A stretch of DNA of 64,000 bases from Methanomassiliicoccales archaeon. GTDB lineage: Archaea > Thermoplasmatota > Thermoplasmata > RBG-16-68-12 > SOIM01. The stretch covers positions 62,001-126,000 of the forward strand of contig SOIM01000025.1 in the NCBI GenBank assembly GCA_004377185.1, given 5' to 3'. Positions 1 to 9,101 of this stretch are shown piece after piece. The translations under genes were made by a program, and so were the position numbers. How positions within the stretch are numbered: the stretch's first letter is position 1; the number at the start of each line of letters is the position of its first letter. The notes beneath the pieces are model-generated. The model searched no databases and was not told where the DNA came from. It saw only the letters and a program-made list of their open reading frames with translations.

Positions 1-571
1 TGAACTTCAGGTCGTTCGATAACCCGATCAGGCTGATCTTTGCCTTCTCCAGATCATCATTGATCTTTGACAGATGGTAGAGAACGTCATCCCCGCTCTT
101 ATACACCAGCTTGTCGATCTCATCCAAAACAATGACAACAACCCTTCTCTCCTCGTCCATCTTTTCTCTCAGGATGTTGTAAACCCTCTCGGTCGACCAA
201 CCCGTGAACGGGATCCTCTCATCAAAATCCTGTACGAACCTGTTCCCAATGTTCTGAAGAACGGCATAGGGAGTGTCGACAATCTCGCAGTTCATGTAGA
301 TGAAATGGATCCTTTCCCATTCGTCCGCTTTCAGGATCTCGTTGCCGAGGTACTTGATGACCGCCGTCTTGCCCGTTCCGGTCTTTCCGAAAATCAGCAC
401 GTTCGAAGGCCTTTCTCCTCTGAGAGCGGTAGCCAGTATGGAAGCCAGCTGGTCGATCTGCTTCTCCCTGTGAGGCAAGTTCTCAGGTATATAGGATGGC
501 CTGAGGATATCTCTGTCCTCTTTGAAGACGGACTTCGTTTGAAGGTAAGGCTTGAATACGCTGTCCTCCAT
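1..571 (-). CDS. cdc6: Orc1/Cdc6 replication initiator, N-terminal part (runs off the window)
   Basis: Archaeal origin-recognition AAA+ ATPase that marks replication origins and helps load MCM. About 190 codons are visible, from the ATG at 571 to the left edge. The reverse strand shows the Walker A motif GKTGTGKTA, followed by a Walker B motif reading VVIVLDEIDKL and the sensor-1 segment ISLIGLSNDLKF, the usual order in Orc1/Cdc6. The C-terminal AAA+ lid and winged-helix domain lie outside the window. The start is supported by a purine-rich Shine-Dalgarno-like run (AAGGGGGAGGGG) just before the ATG. The longest open frame on the opposite strand here is only its shadow. Confidence 0.93.
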   Translation of the reverse strand, partial: MEDSVFKPYLQTKSVFKEDRDILRPSYIPENLPHREKQIDQLASILATALRGERPSNVLIFGKTGTGKTAVIKYLGNEILKADEWERIHFIYMNCEIVDTPYAVLQNIGNRFVQDFDERIPFTGWSTERVYNILREKMDEERRVVVIVLDEIDKLVYKSGDDVLYHLSKINDDLEKAKISLIGLSNDLKF

Positions 572-781
572 TCCCCTCCCCCTTAAAACATTCACAGGAA
601 CTCTCGCTTTCCACCGGGAAAATGCAAGGATCGTCCCGAGGGGAGAGAGGGTATAGTGCCCGCATTACTAAAAACTTTCTTAGGGTGTTCTGTTACACTT
701 CTTTTATTGTGAAGAAAATATAGAATTCTTTCCTCGGACAACCGATTGCAGAAAAATCTATCGATCTAAACCTGGTAGTTT

Positions 782-1273
782 CTACTCTCTGGAGCCTCTA
801 AGAAATCCGTACAGGTCGACAGCAAGAATCACCGTTATCAGCAGGAAAGAGGTGAAGCAGTAGGGACAGATTGCATGTATGACGAACAGCTCGAGATAAG
901 TCAAGTACCATGAGAGAACGGCTCCAACAAGAGCGACGAACAGAACAAAAAGGAAGAAGTTCTTTGTGTAGTCCCTGCCCCAGTGAACGAGCCTGATGAT
1001 CGAGAACAGGAATATCAGAACGAACCCAAGCAGACCTAGATACGCGAGAGGTATTCCGAAGATATTGTTGTACGGTCCGTGGATGACCTCCCCGCAATCC
1101 CACAGACCGCCTACTACGCAGAAAGGGGGATGTGTCGGGTGGAGAGGATCCCAGGTTATTTCCTCAAATGTCAGAAACCCGGCAAAGAGCATGCCCACGA
1201 AAGAGAGCATTATCGTGAAAAGGAGGATGTTGGCCTCGTTATGGACCTTTCTCTCTGTCAGAAACTCGAACAT
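782..1273 (-). CDS. Vitamin K epoxide reductase (VKOR) family membrane oxidoreductase
   Basis: 163 residues with about four membrane helices (roughly 16-36, 70-95, 103-127, 131-156). The two cysteine pairs expected of VKOR/DsbB-like proteins are visible: C52 and C60 in the first extracytoplasmic loop (FCVVGGLWDCG) and the active-site pair C136-C139 in AICPYC. The family reoxidises a thioredoxin-like partner and passes electrons to quinone, driving disulfide formation outside the membrane. It lies 12 bp downstream of a membrane-anchored thioredoxin-fold protein on the same strand, which is the expected partner; that pairing is inference. Confidence 0.88.
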   Translation of the reverse strand: MFEFLTERKVHNEANILLFTIMLSFVGMLFAGFLTFEEITWDPLHPTHPPFCVVGGLWDCGEVIHGPYNNIFGIPLAYLGLLGFVLIFLFSIIRLVHWGRDYTKNFFLFVLFVALVGAVLSWYLTYLELFVIHAICPYCFTSFLLITVILAVDLYGFLRGSRE

Positions 1274-1285
1274 GGTCGCTTTCCC

Positions 1286-2011
1286 TTAGCCTTGCAGATG
1301 ACTTTCGATTTTGGCTACCATATAGTCAAAGGTTCGCAGTTCTGTGAAATAATCGACGATTATTCCTTGGTCGTCTATGATAACATATGTTGGCGTTACC
1401 TGTACGCAATAGTCACCGCTAACGGAGAAGCTTGAGTCCCAAATGTACGTCATATTGCCCCCGCCACCATATGTGTCTCTGAAATCTCGCACTTTCTGAA
1501 CTGAGTCTCTTGAGCTCGATGAAATGGCAATGAATACCACTTCCTCGCCGTAGTTGTAGTGTTCATGTAGATCATGCATAGTAGAGGCCATCGCTTGACA
1601 TGCACCGCACTCTGTATAGAAGAATTCCAAAACTATGAGTTCCTTCTGCTCAATCAGGTCATTCAAATCGATCTCATTGCCCTCCACATCACCTCTCCGG
1701 AAGTATATGGCGTCCTCGCCCACAAGGTCGCATCCGGAACCAATAGGTCCAAAGGAGGATAGCAATATGACCATAGTGACTATTAGGACCGATACGATTA
1801 TTCCGGCAAGAATCCACTTCTTTCGCTCCCGCTCCTCGAAAGGCGCCATCCGCTTCCTCTCTTCCTTCCTGGCGATCTTTATGGCGGTCTTGTCATCCTC
1901 GGTCAGCGAGACGTCGACCTTGGCCCGGGGATGAACCCTTTTTAGGTGGGATTCAAGGTTCTCCGTTTTCACGTGGATACCGCATACCGGACATTCTCTC
2001 ATCTTGGCCAT
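1286..2011 (-). CDS. Membrane-anchored thioredoxin-fold protein with N-terminal C2H2 zinc finger
   Basis: 241 residues. A C2H2-type finger (C7, C10, H22, H27) opens the protein, then a charged linker and one membrane helix (about 66-86). The rest is a TlpA/Sco-like thioredoxin fold with active site CGAC at 135-138 (EFFYTECGACQA) and a cis-proline motif VTPTYVIID. By topology the finger should be cytoplasmic and the thioredoxin domain outside. It is probably the substrate-side oxidoreductase of the VKOR encoded 12 bp downstream in the same operon. A zinc finger joined to an extracytoplasmic thioredoxin is unusual; its role is unknown. Confidence 0.82.
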   Translation of the reverse strand: MAKMRECPVCGIHVKTENLESHLKRVHPRAKVDVSLTEDDKTAIKIARKEERKRMAPFEERERKKWILAGIIVSVLIVTMVILLSSFGPIGSGCDLVGEDAIYFRRGDVEGNEIDLNDLIEQKELIVLEFFYTECGACQAMASTMHDLHEHYNYGEEVVFIAISSSSRDSVQKVRDFRDTYGGGGNMTYIWDSSFSVSGDYCVQVTPTYVIIDDQGIIVDYFTELRTFDYMVAKIESHLQG

Positions 2012-2149
2012 GCTTCATCTCTTCGGTGGAAATATTGGATACTGCTCTTAAAAACGTTTCGCAAAGAATGGAGATTGTGCACCGAAAAGCCCTCCGTCCA
2101 GAACAAGGAGAAAACTGTAATATAGGCGACCGCTCAATCGAGTGGTAGG

Positions 2150-2791
2150 ATGAAGAAGGACGAGGCTCACATAGTAAGAATGCCAGCTCAGAGGATCGGA
2201 GCCGAGGAGCCCTCAAAGGCTCTGGCATACGCCTTACCAGATATCCCAGAAGGCCTGCCTAGTAGTTCGGATTTCTCATACTCGAAGAAACTGTTCCTTC
2301 AGAGATTGATCCTCCAAGTAATCTTGATGATGCTGATAGTGATTCTGCTCTCCCCTCTCTTCCTTGGCATTTCTCTCCTTGGTTCTGCCGCTATCGTGGG
2401 TTTGTATGCCGTCTATGTTGTGATTTCCTCCGTGTCACCCTTCCTCACATCTCACACCCTGACCCCAGACCATCTGATTATCAGACAGGGGTGGTACTTC
2501 AGAACAACCATACCCACAAAGGACATCGATTCGATTGAGAAGACCGAGGAGTATTCCAAAGTAGGCCTGAAGTTCGAACTTACCCGCAAGAGGCTGTATG
2601 TGACGGCCTCCCGCTACGGACTTGTCCGGATAACACTCAAGGAGCCAAGGCGCTTTCTTCTGGCTCTTGGCAAGAAGGCGGATGAGATAGTGTTCGATGT
2701 TGAAAGATCGTCAAGATTCATAGAGTTAGCGGACCACTTCCTGGAACGGTACAGAACCCCTATTCCCGCCAGTCTAGACCAATTGTCTTGA
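2150..2791 (+). CDS. Membrane protein with bacterial PH-like (DUF304-type) domain
   Basis: 213 residues: a hydrophilic N-terminus of about 45 residues, two adjacent membrane helices (about 50-72 and 76-95), then a beta-rich region. That region has the feel of a membrane-linked PH domain (TLTPDHLIIRQGWYFRTTIPTKDIDSIEK, here split mentally as strand-turn-strand). Such domains occur in small archaeal and bacterial membrane proteins of unclear role. Its 3' end overlaps the convergent nadE gene by 32 bp. Function unassigned; the domain call rests on pattern only. Confidence 0.6.
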   Translation: MKKDEAHIVRMPAQRIGAEEPSKALAYALPDIPEGLPSSSDFSYSKKLFLQRLILQVILMMLIVILLSPLFLGISLLGSAAIVGLYAVYVVISSVSPFLTSHTLTPDHLIIRQGWYFRTTIPTKDIDSIEKTEEYSKVGLKFELTRKRLYVTASRYGLVRITLKEPRRFLLALGKKADEIVFDVERSSRFIELADHFLERYRTPIPASLDQLS

Positions 2792-3569
2792 TCCCGATCT
2801 TCGGTATGAGGGGTATCTTTCTTTTGTGGACGCTGGCCTTGACCATTGACCTTATTCTTTCCACTTCTGATTCTGGGGAGCCGGTTCTTTCGGATATTTC
2901 CCCGTTCGTCATGCCCAGTTCTATTCCGAGGAGAATTGGGTCGAGATCCTCGTAACTTATCTCCAGCTCCTCTTCGTCCGTTTGACCCTCCCACAGACCG
3001 GCGCAAGGTGGTTTGGAAATGATTCTGTCTGGCAGGTTCAGAAATCTGGCCATCTCCCTGACCTGGGTCTTGTAAAGGTCTCCGAGCGGTAGGAAATCGG
3101 CCCCTCCGTCCCCGAACTTGGTGAAGTAACCCACCATCAACTCGCTCTTGTTGCCACTGCCCAGCACGATCCTTCCGAATGAGTTCGCCCGCTGGTACAG
3201 AATAATCATCCGACATCTTGCCTTGATGTTGCCCAGGACCTTCAGGTCTTCTGCAGCCTCACCCAGAGTTTTCTTGAAAGATTCTACAGGTTCGTCGATT
3301 GGAACGACCTCAAAACCCATTCCCAGTTCTTTCGAGAAGGATTCAGCATCTTCAGCGTCCCCTTCTGGTGTCATGGAGTCAGGAAGGAACACCCCCTGCA
3401 CCTTACCCGCCCCCAGAGCATCAACGGACAATCTCGCCAGAAGGCTGGAGTCCAGACCTCCGCTCATTCCGATCACCACTCCGCTCATTCCGCTCTGTTC
3501 CAGGCTGTCTCGGATGAACATCTTGACAACGCTGACCATCTCCTCCCGGAACTTGGGCTGCAAAGGCAT
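2760..3569 (-). CDS. nadE: NH3-dependent NAD+ synthetase
   Basis: Amidates nicotinic acid adenine dinucleotide to NAD+ with ATP and ammonia, the last step of NAD synthesis. The 269 residues match the usual ammonia-dependent form, with no glutaminase domain. The PP-loop motif SGGLDSS is at 36-42, and the later conserved segments VLGSGNKSELMVGYFTKFGD and LPLGDLYKTQVRE follow. It overlaps the convergent upstream membrane-protein gene by 32 bp. Aspartate dehydrogenase (22.5 kb), which can start de novo NAD synthesis, is also in this window. Confidence 0.95.
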   Translation of the reverse strand: MPLQPKFREEMVSVVKMFIRDSLEQSGMSGVVIGMSGGLDSSLLARLSVDALGAGKVQGVFLPDSMTPEGDAEDAESFSKELGMGFEVVPIDEPVESFKKTLGEAAEDLKVLGNIKARCRMIILYQRANSFGRIVLGSGNKSELMVGYFTKFGDGGADFLPLGDLYKTQVREMARFLNLPDRIISKPPCAGLWEGQTDEEELEISYEDLDPILLGIELGMTNGEISERTGSPESEVERIRSMVKASVHKRKIPLIPKIGIKTIGLDWRE

Positions 3570-3652
3570 TGCCCAAAGAATTGCATATGGGCTATTAATG
3601 TTTTGACTGAGAGTAACTGGATGAGAAGATCGGGCTACACTTCAATCACAAG

Positions 3653-4198
3653 TTAACAGTACTTGACGCTGGTATGGCCCCATACTTCCTGCCATCCGGT
3701 TCTAAGCGTTCCCTCTTGCTCTTGAATTACTGTTATTCTTGGATTTCCTTCAAGTGTGGAGGTTCCAGTTCCAACGTAAAAGCTCAGAGACTCCTCTAAT
3801 CCACTTGCGTTGGCAAAGACGAAGTATTCCGAATAGAGGTGGCCTGGACCTATGCCTGTTTTGTTTGAGAGTGAAAAGCCCGAATATGAATACCAACTTG
3901 TGGAAGCTTCTGCCCTCAACGAAACGTTTCCCCTTCCCGTTATCTGGAGAGCTATTCCATATGGCGTCGTGATTATGGACCAGGTGGGGTTGCCTTTTGT
4001 CACATTCAGAAAATCTACTAGATACCACGTTTGGTCCGGTGCATCAATAGGTATAGGCAAATACATCTCGTACTCGATGTCCGCGGAAGTCTTCACCCAC
4101 ACATTCATGTAGTCAACTGGGTCCCAGTTACACTGGTACGCTGAACGACTAATAAAAAAAGCCACCAGTGTGGATAGGATGATAGCAAAGATGAACAA
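3653..4198 (-). CDS. Hypothetical secreted or membrane-anchored protein
   Basis: Not recognised. One hydrophobic N-terminal segment (FIFAIILSTLVAFFIS) is followed by about 160 residues of beta-rich extracellular-looking sequence with several N-x-S/T sites (NVT, NVS, NKT, NAS). The start is uncertain: TTG at 4198 is the only standard start near the N-terminus. The frame stays open to 4249, adding a basic stretch (KIQRTK) before the helix, so a rare start codon upstream is possible. The anchor could be a signal peptide or a pilin-like N-terminus. The gene stands alone between nadE and valS, and its base composition looks more AT-rich than its neighbours. Confidence 0.55.
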   Translation of the reverse strand: MFIFAIILSTLVAFFISRSAYQCNWDPVDYMNVWVKTSADIEYEMYLPIPIDAPDQTWYLVDFLNVTKGNPTWSIITTPYGIALQITGRGNVSLRAEASTSWYSYSGFSLSNKTGIGPGHLYSEYFVFANASGLEESLSFYVGTGTSTLEGNPRITVIQEQEGTLRTGWQEVWGHTSVKYC

Positions 4199-4348
4199 AA
4201 TTGCAATTGCTATTGCTATTGTCTTCGTCCTTTGGATTTTGTCACCTCGTCATATACTGCCAATTCCATATGCTGACTGATTTCCGCACATGTTTGTCTT
4301 CCTCTCCCTCCGAGTTCGAGTTATGACTCAGTTCGGAATTCCTACATA

Positions 4349-6661
4349 TCATCTTAAATTGTGCATCAATACCAAATCGCTTTCGAACTGCTTTAGACTC
4401 TCTGGAATCTCCACGCCCTCCAATTCCGACTTCAAGCTAAGACCCTTGTCCTTCTTGGTCTTCCATATATCAGAATTGAACTGAAGTAGCTCCTCGGAAA
4501 CATCGGACAGCCCGCTCTTCCTCTCTTCTGAAGGTTCGGGCATGGTCTCCTGATGAACGCTCCCTCCGTATATCTCACTCCAGATCTTCTCAGTGATGAA
4601 AGGTACGATAGGTGCAAGTATCTTGAGCATGGTCCTGAGGCCCTCGTGCAGTGCGAACAACGCCCCGCTGTCACCCCTGTAGGACCTTGATTTTGCCATC
4701 TCTAGGTAGTGAGGCGCAAAGACATTCCACAGAAATGTCCTGACCTTGTTCGACGGTACAAAGAAATTGTACACATCATACCCCTTCTGGCATTCCTCCA
4801 CAAGGGAGTTCAGCTCCGAGAGTATCCACTCGTCCGAGGGTTTCAGCTCTCCCTCCTGTACGAACTCAAAGGAAGAGACAAAACGGGCCACGTTCCACAG
4901 CTTGGTCAAGAACTTCTTTGATCCTGCAATCCTTTCCTCCGATATCCTGAAGTCGTCCCCGACGTTCGTTTCGCTCGCCGCCCAGAATCTGAACGAGTCC
5001 GCTCCGTGTCTTTCTATAACGGGTTCCGGTTCGATCACGTTCCCAAGGCTCTTGTGCATCGCCCTGCCTTTGGCATCCAGTCCCAACCCGTGGATGAAAA
5101 CGTCCTGGAAGGGTTTCTTTTCCTTGATCAGCCAGCTCTTGAGGGTTGTGTAGTACAGCCAGGTTCTTACGATCTCCCTGCCCTGTGGTCTTACGTGCGT
5201 GGGGAAGTTCTTCTCGAAGAAGTCATCGTCCCTCATGTAGAGAGTTGCCACGAGATTGGAGTTGCTGGAATCCATCCAGGTATCGAACACCCTCTCCTCC
5301 CCAACGAAATCTGTTCCACCGCATTTAGGACAGCTGTCCACCGGCGGGGGATCCTTCCAGGGTTGATAGTACTCTCCTGGCGGCGGAACGATTGTCTCGT
5401 TGCATTTCTCACAGTACCAGAGCGGTATCTCGGTGTGATAGTACCGCCTTCTGCTGATGGGCCAATCAATGGTCAGAGCATCCATCCAGTCGTCCAGGAT
5501 CCTCTTGTGCTTGGGCGGGTAGAATTTCATGCCCTTCGCGACTTCCCTCAACTTGTCCAAGATATCCAGCTGCTTGAGGTACATCTCCTCCATGGGGATG
5601 AACTCTATCTCTGTCCTGGACCTACTGCAAATCGGAGTTTTGTGCATCATTGATTCTTGGTCCGTGACGAGGTCATTGGCAATCAAATCCTCAAGAATCT
5701 TCTTCCTGGCGTCCGCGACCTTCATTCCCTGATATGGGCCGGCAGCCTCCGTCATCTGTCCATCCTCGTCTATGGCCTTGACCGCCTCCAGTGCCAGCTC
5801 CCGGAATATCTGGACATCCCCCTGGTCACCGTAGGAGCACATCATCACTATTCCTGTTCCGAGTTCGGGCATCGCGTAATGATGAGGAGTTATTGGAACC
5901 TCTGTGCCGTACAATGGAACGATCGCAGTCTTTCCGTGCAGATGCTGCCACCGCTCATCACTTGGATGTACGAGTACAACCTTACATGCGCAAAGGAGCT
6001 CGGGCCTGGTGGTTGTGATGATTATGTCCTCATCCGTCCCCTTCACCTTGAATTTGACGGAACTGAGCATTGATGGCCTTTCTTCGTACTCTACCTCCGC
6101 TTCCGCAATGGCCGTCCTGCAATCCGGGCAGTAGAAGCTGGGCCTGAGGCCAGTGTATATGAGACCTCTTTTCCACAAATCGATGAAAATGGCCTGCGTG
6201 ACCTTTCGGTATTCTGGTGAGTCCGTTTCATAGAAATATTCGTCAAAGTCGGTTGACATGCCAATTCTTCTTGCCAGAGTCAGGATTCCTTCAGCGATCT
6301 TGTCAATCTCCTCGCTGCATATCTTGATGAACTCCTCCCTGTCGAAATCGTGCAGGCTTTTCTTGAACTTCCTCTCGACCGTGAGTTCGATATTGATCCC
6401 GTTCTTGTCCAGACAGAAAGGGAACATCACCTCGTATCCCTTCATCCTCTTGAACCTGGCGATCATGTCAATAAAAGAATAACCCGCGACAGCTCCAATG
6501 TGCCACGTTCCCGAGGGATAGGGCGGAGGTGTATCTATGACAAACGTGGGTCTTTCTGTATCCATGTTGAAGAGATAGGGGTTCTCTTCCTCCCACTGTT
6601 TCAACAGCTCTTCCTCGAATGCTGTGTCCCATCTCTTTTCCTTGAGCTTCGGTTCTCCCAT
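4349..6661 (-). CDS. valS: Valyl-tRNA synthetase
   Basis: Class I aminoacyl-tRNA synthetase charging tRNA-Val. The 770-residue product shows PPPYPSGTWHIGA (HIGH motif, about residue 54), the CP1 editing segment TTTRPELL, DWPISRRRYYHTEIPLWYC with zinc-type CxxC pairs, and MHKSLGN (KMSKS motif). These features fit archaeal ValRS rather than IleRS or LeuRS. It is shorter than many bacterial ValRS and lacks an obvious long C-terminal coiled coil. An upstream in-frame GTG at 6739 exists, but the ATG at 6661 is preferred: it has a GAGG-type ribosome site, and a TATA-like GCTTTTTAAC (about 6721-6730) lies between the two. Confidence 0.93.
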   Translation of the reverse strand: MGEPKLKEKRWDTAFEEELLKQWEEENPYLFNMDTERPTFVIDTPPPYPSGTWHIGAVAGYSFIDMIARFKRMKGYEVMFPFCLDKNGINIELTVERKFKKSLHDFDREEFIKICSEEIDKIAEGILTLARRIGMSTDFDEYFYETDSPEYRKVTQAIFIDLWKRGLIYTGLRPSFYCPDCRTAIAEAEVEYEERPSMLSSVKFKVKGTDEDIIITTTRPELLCACKVVLVHPSDERWQHLHGKTAIVPLYGTEVPITPHHYAMPELGTGIVMMCSYGDQGDVQIFRELALEAVKAIDEDGQMTEAAGPYQGMKVADARKKILEDLIANDLVTDQESMMHKTPICSRSRTEIEFIPMEEMYLKQLDILDKLREVAKGMKFYPPKHKRILDDWMDALTIDWPISRRRYYHTEIPLWYCEKCNETIVPPPGEYYQPWKDPPPVDSCPKCGGTDFVGEERVFDTWMDSSNSNLVATLYMRDDDFFEKNFPTHVRPQGREIVRTWLYYTTLKSWLIKEKKPFQDVFIHGLGLDAKGRAMHKSLGNVIEPEPVIERHGADSFRFWAASETNVGDDFRISEERIAGSKKFLTKLWNVARFVSSFEFVQEGELKPSDEWILSELNSLVEECQKGYDVYNFFVPSNKVRTFLWNVFAPHYLEMAKSRSYRGDSGALFALHEGLRTMLKILAPIVPFITEKIWSEIYGGSVHQETMPEPSEERKSGLSDVSEELLQFNSDIWKTKKDKGLSLKSELEGVEIPESLKQFESDLVLMHNLR

Positions 6662-6758
6662 TCTCCGTCCTCTTTCTGAGCGCCTGAATCGGTTCAGTGT
6701 CGCTTCCCAAATGCGTGTTCGGTTAAAAAGCTTAGCCACTTCCCACTTATTCTGAACA

Positions 6759-7856
6759 CTACTTCCTTACTACTACCGTTATAACATCCTTGTCCTTCAG
6801 CACATGGGCCAGACCTACCCTCTGCCCAGCGAACTTAGCGCTGTCCCCCCAGACGTTTGCAAACCTGAACTTCTTCCGGAAATCGCGGTGAATGAATTCG
6901 CAAACATCTCCCACAGTGGCATCCCTTCTGAGGACCAAGGGTTCGCTGTAGTCCGCCTCTTTTCTTTGAGGTTTCATGTAGATACGGATGAGTTCCAGAG
7001 TGTCGTAGATCTTCTTCTTCAGCCTTTCCAGACCTATCCCCTTCTCGGCCGCGATCGGCAGTATCTTCCAACCTCTCAGCTTCTTCCTCAGACGCTTGAT
7101 ATATTCCTTGGTGACCAGATCGATCTTGTTCACGACAAGAATGGCGGGCATGTAGACGCGGTTTCCAGCGAGCCAGTCGATTATCTGGTCCTCGTTCACG
7201 TTCTCCCTGACCACGATGTCCGCGTTGATGTAGCCCCATTCCCGAAAGAGGTCTCCGACCATCTCGGTGTCAATCTTGGTGAGCCTGGTGGTCTTGAAGA
7301 CGTTTATGCCGCCCCTGTCCTTCCTGGTCGCAATGACCTCTGCCAGCTTCTGATTGAGCCTCAGGCCGCTCTCGTTCAATTCTTCGAGCATCAGACCCAG
7401 ATTGGTCTCAAACACGTCCAGCATGAGCATGACCATGTCCGAGGACCTCACGACGGAAATGACCTCCCTGCCCCTTCCTCTGCCTTTGGAAGCGCCTCTC
7501 ACAAGGCCGGGCATGTCAAGTATCTGGATCTTGGCACCTTTGTACTCCAACACACCAGGAATTATCTTCAACGTGGTGAAGTCGTAATCTCCGACCTCGC
7601 TCTTGGCCTCCGTGATCTGATTGAGCAGAGTGCTCTTTCCCACACCGGGAAAACCCACAATGGATACGGTCGCGTTCCCACCTTTTGGGACAGCGAATGC
7701 CTTGCCCGACACACCAGGTCTCTTCTTCCTCGCCTCCTCCTTGAGCCTTGCCAGTTTAGCTTTCAATTTCCCGATGTGGTGCTGGGTGCCCTTGTGGTAG
7801 GGCGTTCGGTGGATCTCGTCCTCGATTTCCTTGATTTGGTCCTGGATGCTAGGCAT
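6759..7856 (-). CDS. DRG-family GTPase (Obg/DRG, TGS domain)
   Basis: 365 residues, the normal size for archaeal/eukaryotic developmentally regulated GTP-binding proteins linked to translation. Visible: an N-terminal helical region (IKEIEDEIHRTPYHKGTQHH), G1 GFPGVGKS at about 68-75, G3 as DMPG (usually DLPG), G4 NKID, the glycine/arginine-rich GASKGRGRGREV after G3 that marks the family, and a C-terminal TGS domain ending in VITVVVRK. The frame extends upstream to 7922, but homologues begin at MPSIQDQIKEIEDEI, so ATG 7856 is chosen. Confidence 0.93.
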   Translation of the reverse strand: MPSIQDQIKEIEDEIHRTPYHKGTQHHIGKLKAKLARLKEEARKKRPGVSGKAFAVPKGGNATVSIVGFPGVGKSTLLNQITEAKSEVGDYDFTTLKIIPGVLEYKGAKIQILDMPGLVRGASKGRGRGREVISVVRSSDMVMLMLDVFETNLGLMLEELNESGLRLNQKLAEVIATRKDRGGINVFKTTRLTKIDTEMVGDLFREWGYINADIVVRENVNEDQIIDWLAGNRVYMPAILVVNKIDLVTKEYIKRLRKKLRGWKILPIAAEKGIGLERLKKKIYDTLELIRIYMKPQRKEADYSEPLVLRRDATVGDVCEFIHRDFRKKFRFANVWGDSAKFAGQRVGLAHVLKDKDVITVVVRK

Positions 7857-7961
7857 TGTCAAAGCAACAATTCCTCGATTCTTCAAAAACCTTGTGGCCA
7901 GAAACCAGTTAATTGCCCACACCGCGCAACATTAATAACCATTTCCTTATTATCGGGAGCG

Positions 7962-9101
7962 ATGAACATCAGGGAGTTCTTTGACAAAATCAACAAAGCG
8001 AGATGGGGCATGCTGTTCTATCTCCTCCTCATAGTCCCGTTCAGCGTTCTGTTCTACCTGCTTCAAAGCTGTCTTTACGTCTTCTTCGTTGTGTTCGTTT
8101 CAATGGCGGTCCCATACTATGCGGGAATGAGAGGACCGAAGAAGTTCGCGATATTGGGGATATTCATTCTCATCACAAACTCACTCGCGTTCGGAGCAGT
8201 GAGCACTCAGCGCGCCTACGACTATGCCAACTATTACGGTTCATATGAGTCTACCATGCAGTTCGTAGAGCCTCAAGCGAATGAACTCGGCAATCTTTCC
8301 CAAGGAGTTGTCACCCCTAGAGTCGGTGACTCCAACACTCTGTTCACCTTTTCCGTCATCTACACTCACGAGGGCAATATCACGCCCGAGTACGTACATG
8401 TCAACGTATCCAGCAGTTTCTTAATCGGATCAGGGGACATCCAGAGTCTCAACATGACCCCCGCTGAACCAGTGGACTCAGATTACAGTGATGGCGCTCG
8501 CTATGAAGTCACACGAAGCCTTCCGAGCTCGATGGACCCAAGGGTCTGGGAGGTCCCGAACCATTACTTCTTCTTCGAGACCGAAGACGCGAATGGGACC
8601 TACACTAATACGACGATCCAGGTGGGCGACCTCCTCCACTTGGGCCTCGGACCCATGAATGCCGAGTACTTCGACGTCCTCTACCCCAATGTGGTCTGGG
8701 GCTTCTCCAACATGATCTGGATAATAGCCCTATTCTACCTCGTAGTGATGATGTACTGGTGGCTGAGACGGGCGAAGACGAGGGCGGACGAGTGGCAGTC
8801 CAGAGTGAAGAAGATGGAGGATGAGGAAAGCGAGTACGAGTGCGACAGATGCGGAGCCGACGTCCCGGCCGACGTTGAGAAGTGCCCAAAATGCGGTGCA
8901 ACTTTCGATGAAAAGGAAGAAGAGGAGGAGGAAAGCGAGTACGAGTGCGACAGTTGCGGAGCCGGCGTCCCTGCCGACGCTGAGAAGTGCCCAAGATGCG
9001 GTGCAGCTTTCGATGAAAAGGAAGAAGAGGGGGAGGACGAAGAAGAAGAGGATGAGGAAGAAGAGGACGAAGAAGAGGAGGATGAGGAAGAGGAGGAATG
9101 A
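7962..9101 (+). CDS. Membrane protein with two tandem zinc ribbons and a poly-acidic tail
   Basis: 379 residues starting at ATG 7962; the open frame runs far upstream but only antisense to the DRG gene. Two or three N-terminal membrane helices, an extracellular domain of about 150 residues with N-x-S/T sites, then another helix (WIIALFYLVVMMYWW). The cytoplasmic end carries two nearly identical zinc ribbons (CDRCG...CPKCG and CDSCG...CPRCG) and finally a run of Glu/Asp. The ribbons come from a 105-bp tandem duplication. Function unknown. It is coupled to the next gene by a 4-bp ATGA overlap. Confidence 0.8.
   Translation: MNIREFFDKINKARWGMLFYLLLIVPFSVLFYLLQSCLYVFFVVFVSMAVPYYAGMRGPKKFAILGIFILITNSLAFGAVSTQRAYDYANYYGSYESTMQFVEPQANELGNLSQGVVTPRVGDSNTLFTFSVIYTHEGNITPEYVHVNVSSSFLIGSGDIQSLNMTPAEPVDSDYSDGARYEVTRSLPSSMDPRVWEVPNHYFFFETEDANGTYTNTTIQVGDLLHLGLGPMNAEYFDVLYPNVVWGFSNMIWIIALFYLVVMMYWWLRRAKTRADEWQSRVKKMEDEESEYECDRCGADVPADVEKCPKCGATFDEKEEEEEESEYECDSCGAGVPADAEKCPRCGAAFDEKEEEGEDEEEEDEEEEDEEEEDEEEEE
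8826..9035 (+). repeat. 105-bp tandem duplication encoding two zinc ribbons
   Basis: Two copies of a 105-bp unit (starting 8826 and 8931), each 35 codons, reading from ESEYECD to a run of glutamates. They differ at only a few positions. Each copy encodes one four-cysteine ribbon, so the duplication doubled a complete metal-binding unit in frame. It is followed directly by a low-complexity GAA/GAG/GAC tract. Confidence 0.9.

Noticed and set aside
6804-7961. Long upstream part of a 765-residue plus-strand frame
   Set aside because: It is antisense to the DRG GTPase gene; the real gene starts at ATG 7962.
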